The position numbers were made by a program, and so were the translations under genes. 7,147 nucleotides of DNA from contig DPRZ01000063.1 in NCBI GenBank assembly GCA_003538525.1, forward strand, positions 1 through 7,147, in the 5' to 3' direction. The notes beneath the pieces are model-generated. The model saw nothing but the letters and a program-made list of their open reading frames with translations. It was not told where the DNA came from and searched no databases. Below are positions 6,529-7,147 of the stretch, one piece after another. This DNA comes from Neisseriales bacterium. GTDB taxonomy: Bacteria; Pseudomonadota; Gammaproteobacteria; Burkholderiales; UBA11063. Within the stretch, counting starts at the first letter, position 1, and each line of letters begins with the position of its first letter.

Positions 6529-6565
6529 GGTTAAGTTAATTTACATTATTATAATCTGGTTAAGT
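6529..6565 (-). promoter_or_regulatory. Promoter region of the 5931-6512 gene with flanking repeats
   Basis: The minus strand carries a perfect TATAAT at 6548-6553, giving a predicted start near 6541 and a leader of about 28 bases. The -35 region (TTACGC, 17-bp spacing) is poor. The 8-mer ACTTAACC occurs twice in the same direction, at 6558-6565 (upstream of the -10) and 6529-6536 (downstream), 29 bp apart. This is about three helical turns, so a regulator could bind both. A poor -35 with flanking repeats would suit an activated or repressed promoter, but this is inference. Confidence 0.45.
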
Positions 6566-6614
6566 ATTTAGCGTAATAATTACTGGTGTAATTTAATGGA
6601 ATTAACCTTGGGAT

Positions 6615-6633
6615 AATTTTAGCGCTTAAAATT
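6615..6633. repeat. A/T inverted repeat downstream of the efflux gene
   Basis: AATTTTA and TAAAATT flank GCGCT, a 7-bp A/T stem with a 5-base loop. It is followed at once by the 8-bp palindrome TTACGTAA (6633-6640). The pair lies between the stop of the outer membrane factor gene (6677) and the promoter of the next minus-strand gene. It lacks a T-run on the minus strand, so it is a poor terminator candidate and may be a regulatory site. Nothing else is recognisable in 6566-6676. Confidence 0.25.
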
Positions 6634-6676
6634 TACGTAACTTTAATTATCGTCATTTTGATTGTTGCGCGCTGGT

Positions 6677-7147
6677 TTATTTGGCATCATTCGCTGAATG
6701 TGCTGGAATGTCGGATTCAGCGACATTGTAACCACCAGCAAGCGATTGATAAACTTGGACTATGCTGGCTAATTGTTGCATTTTGAGCTGATTTAAATTG
6801 AGTAATGCGCTATCAGTGGCTAATTTAGCATTTAACAGACTAATTTTATTGCCTGTTCCAATTTGGTATTGTGCTAAAACTAATTGATAATAGTGCCAAC
6901 TAGCCGCTTGCGATTTTTGTCCCGCTAAATATTGTTGGTTAACTTTATCTTGATTGGTTAAACTATTATCGACATCGGCAAAGGCCGATTTCACCGTTTG
7001 CATGTAATTATAATAAGCTACATAGTAACCGCCTTTAGCAGCTTTAACTTGTTCAAAACTGCTGGCGTTTAAAATTGGCATATTTGCAGCGGCTTGGACA
7101 AACCAAAAGCCAGTGCCAATTGAAAATAAATTACTTAACGCAACTGA
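6677..7147 (-). CDS. TolC/NodT-type outer membrane efflux factor, C-terminal part (partial)
   Basis: The frame stays open to the right edge, so the gene starts outside the window. 156 residues are visible, about a third of a normal 450-500 residue family member. The Met at 7081 is internal, because the residues before it (SVALSNLFSIGTGFWFVQAAAN) continue the family pattern. Landmarks are the LSNLFS...W segment before the strand NMPILNAS, then the helix YYVAYYNYMQTVKSAFADVDNSL. The stretch QYQIGTGNKISLLNAKLATDSALLNLNQLKMQQLASIVQVYQSLAGGY follows the NodT ending, usually LYxALGGGW. Such proteins form the trimeric outer membrane channel of tripartite RND or MFS exporters. The usual FxxG motif after the strand (often LFDGG) is replaced by LNASS. 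Substrate and partner pump are not visible; they probably lie to the right of the window. Confidence 0.85.
   Translation of the reverse strand, partial: SVALSNLFSIGTGFWFVQAAANMPILNASSFEQVKAAKGGYYVAYYNYMQTVKSAFADVDNSLTNQDKVNQQYLAGQKSQAASWHYYQLVLAQYQIGTGNKISLLNAKLATDSALLNLNQLKMQQLASIVQVYQSLAGGYNVAESDIPAHSANDAK

Noticed and set aside
6677..7081. A complete 134-residue gene starting at 7081
   Set aside because: The frame continues upstream to the window edge with outer membrane factor-like sequence, so the Met at 7081 is internal and the gene is truncated by the window.
1..7147. Neisserial DNA uptake sequence (GCCGTCTGAA)
   Set aside because: I looked for it because of the Neisseriales-like SMC and RuvX and saw no copy on the plus strand or its reverse complement. 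Its absence neither proves nor excludes that order.
1..7147. CRISPR arrays, IS elements, tRNA genes, toxin-antitoxin or defence systems
   Set aside because: No spaced direct repeats, transposase-like frames, cloverleaf candidates or recognisable defence proteins were found. The smc gene belongs to the housekeeping type, with SMC length and motifs and none of the defence (Wadjet/RecN-like) context.

Overview
The window looks like ordinary chromosome of an AT-rich proteobacterium (roughly 40% G+C by eye). Several protein motifs point to the Betaproteobacteria, possibly a low-GC member of the Neisseriales. These are the SMC N-terminal head (GQLVGIVGPNGCGKSN, RQGESNYYINNQQVRRKDI, GTGVGTKGYAVIEQGMIS) and RuvX (FDYGEARVGVA, HPLATI, LDQLAA). 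The assignment rests on recalled family resemblance, not a search. No phage, IS element, CRISPR array, rRNA or tRNA was seen.

Layout, left to right. (1) A possible 3' tail of an upstream gene ends at 72. (2) A plus-strand gene for a small exported protein of unknown function follows (116-700). It has four cysteines in the mature part and an Asp-rich tail, and is followed by a convincing intrinsic terminator. (3) A minus-strand gene for a very acidic, arginine-free 115-residue protein of unknown function (865-1212) is divergent from the next block. (4) A plus-strand block smc - yqgE - ruvX (1418-5895) holds chromosome condensation SMC, a YqgE/AlgH-family protein, and the RuvX/YqgF RNase H-fold nuclease. 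The spacing is tight (28 bp, then an 8-bp overlap), so it is probably one operon. (5) A convergent minus-strand gene (5931-6512) encodes a secreted NTF2-like protein of the CaMKII-association-domain/SgcJ-EcaC type. A hairpin that could terminate both transcripts lies at the junction. (6) A minus-strand gene running off the right edge (6677-7147) gives the C-terminal third of a TolC/NodT-type outer membrane efflux factor.

Functionally, the central block is housekeeping: chromosome organisation and pre-16S rRNA processing or nucleic-acid maintenance. It is flanked by envelope or periplasmic accessory genes. I see no convincing previously undescribed multi-gene system. The points most worth a second look are the two unrecognised proteins, the altered conserved motifs in RuvX and YqgE, and a few palindromes or repeats at promoters and at the convergent junction.
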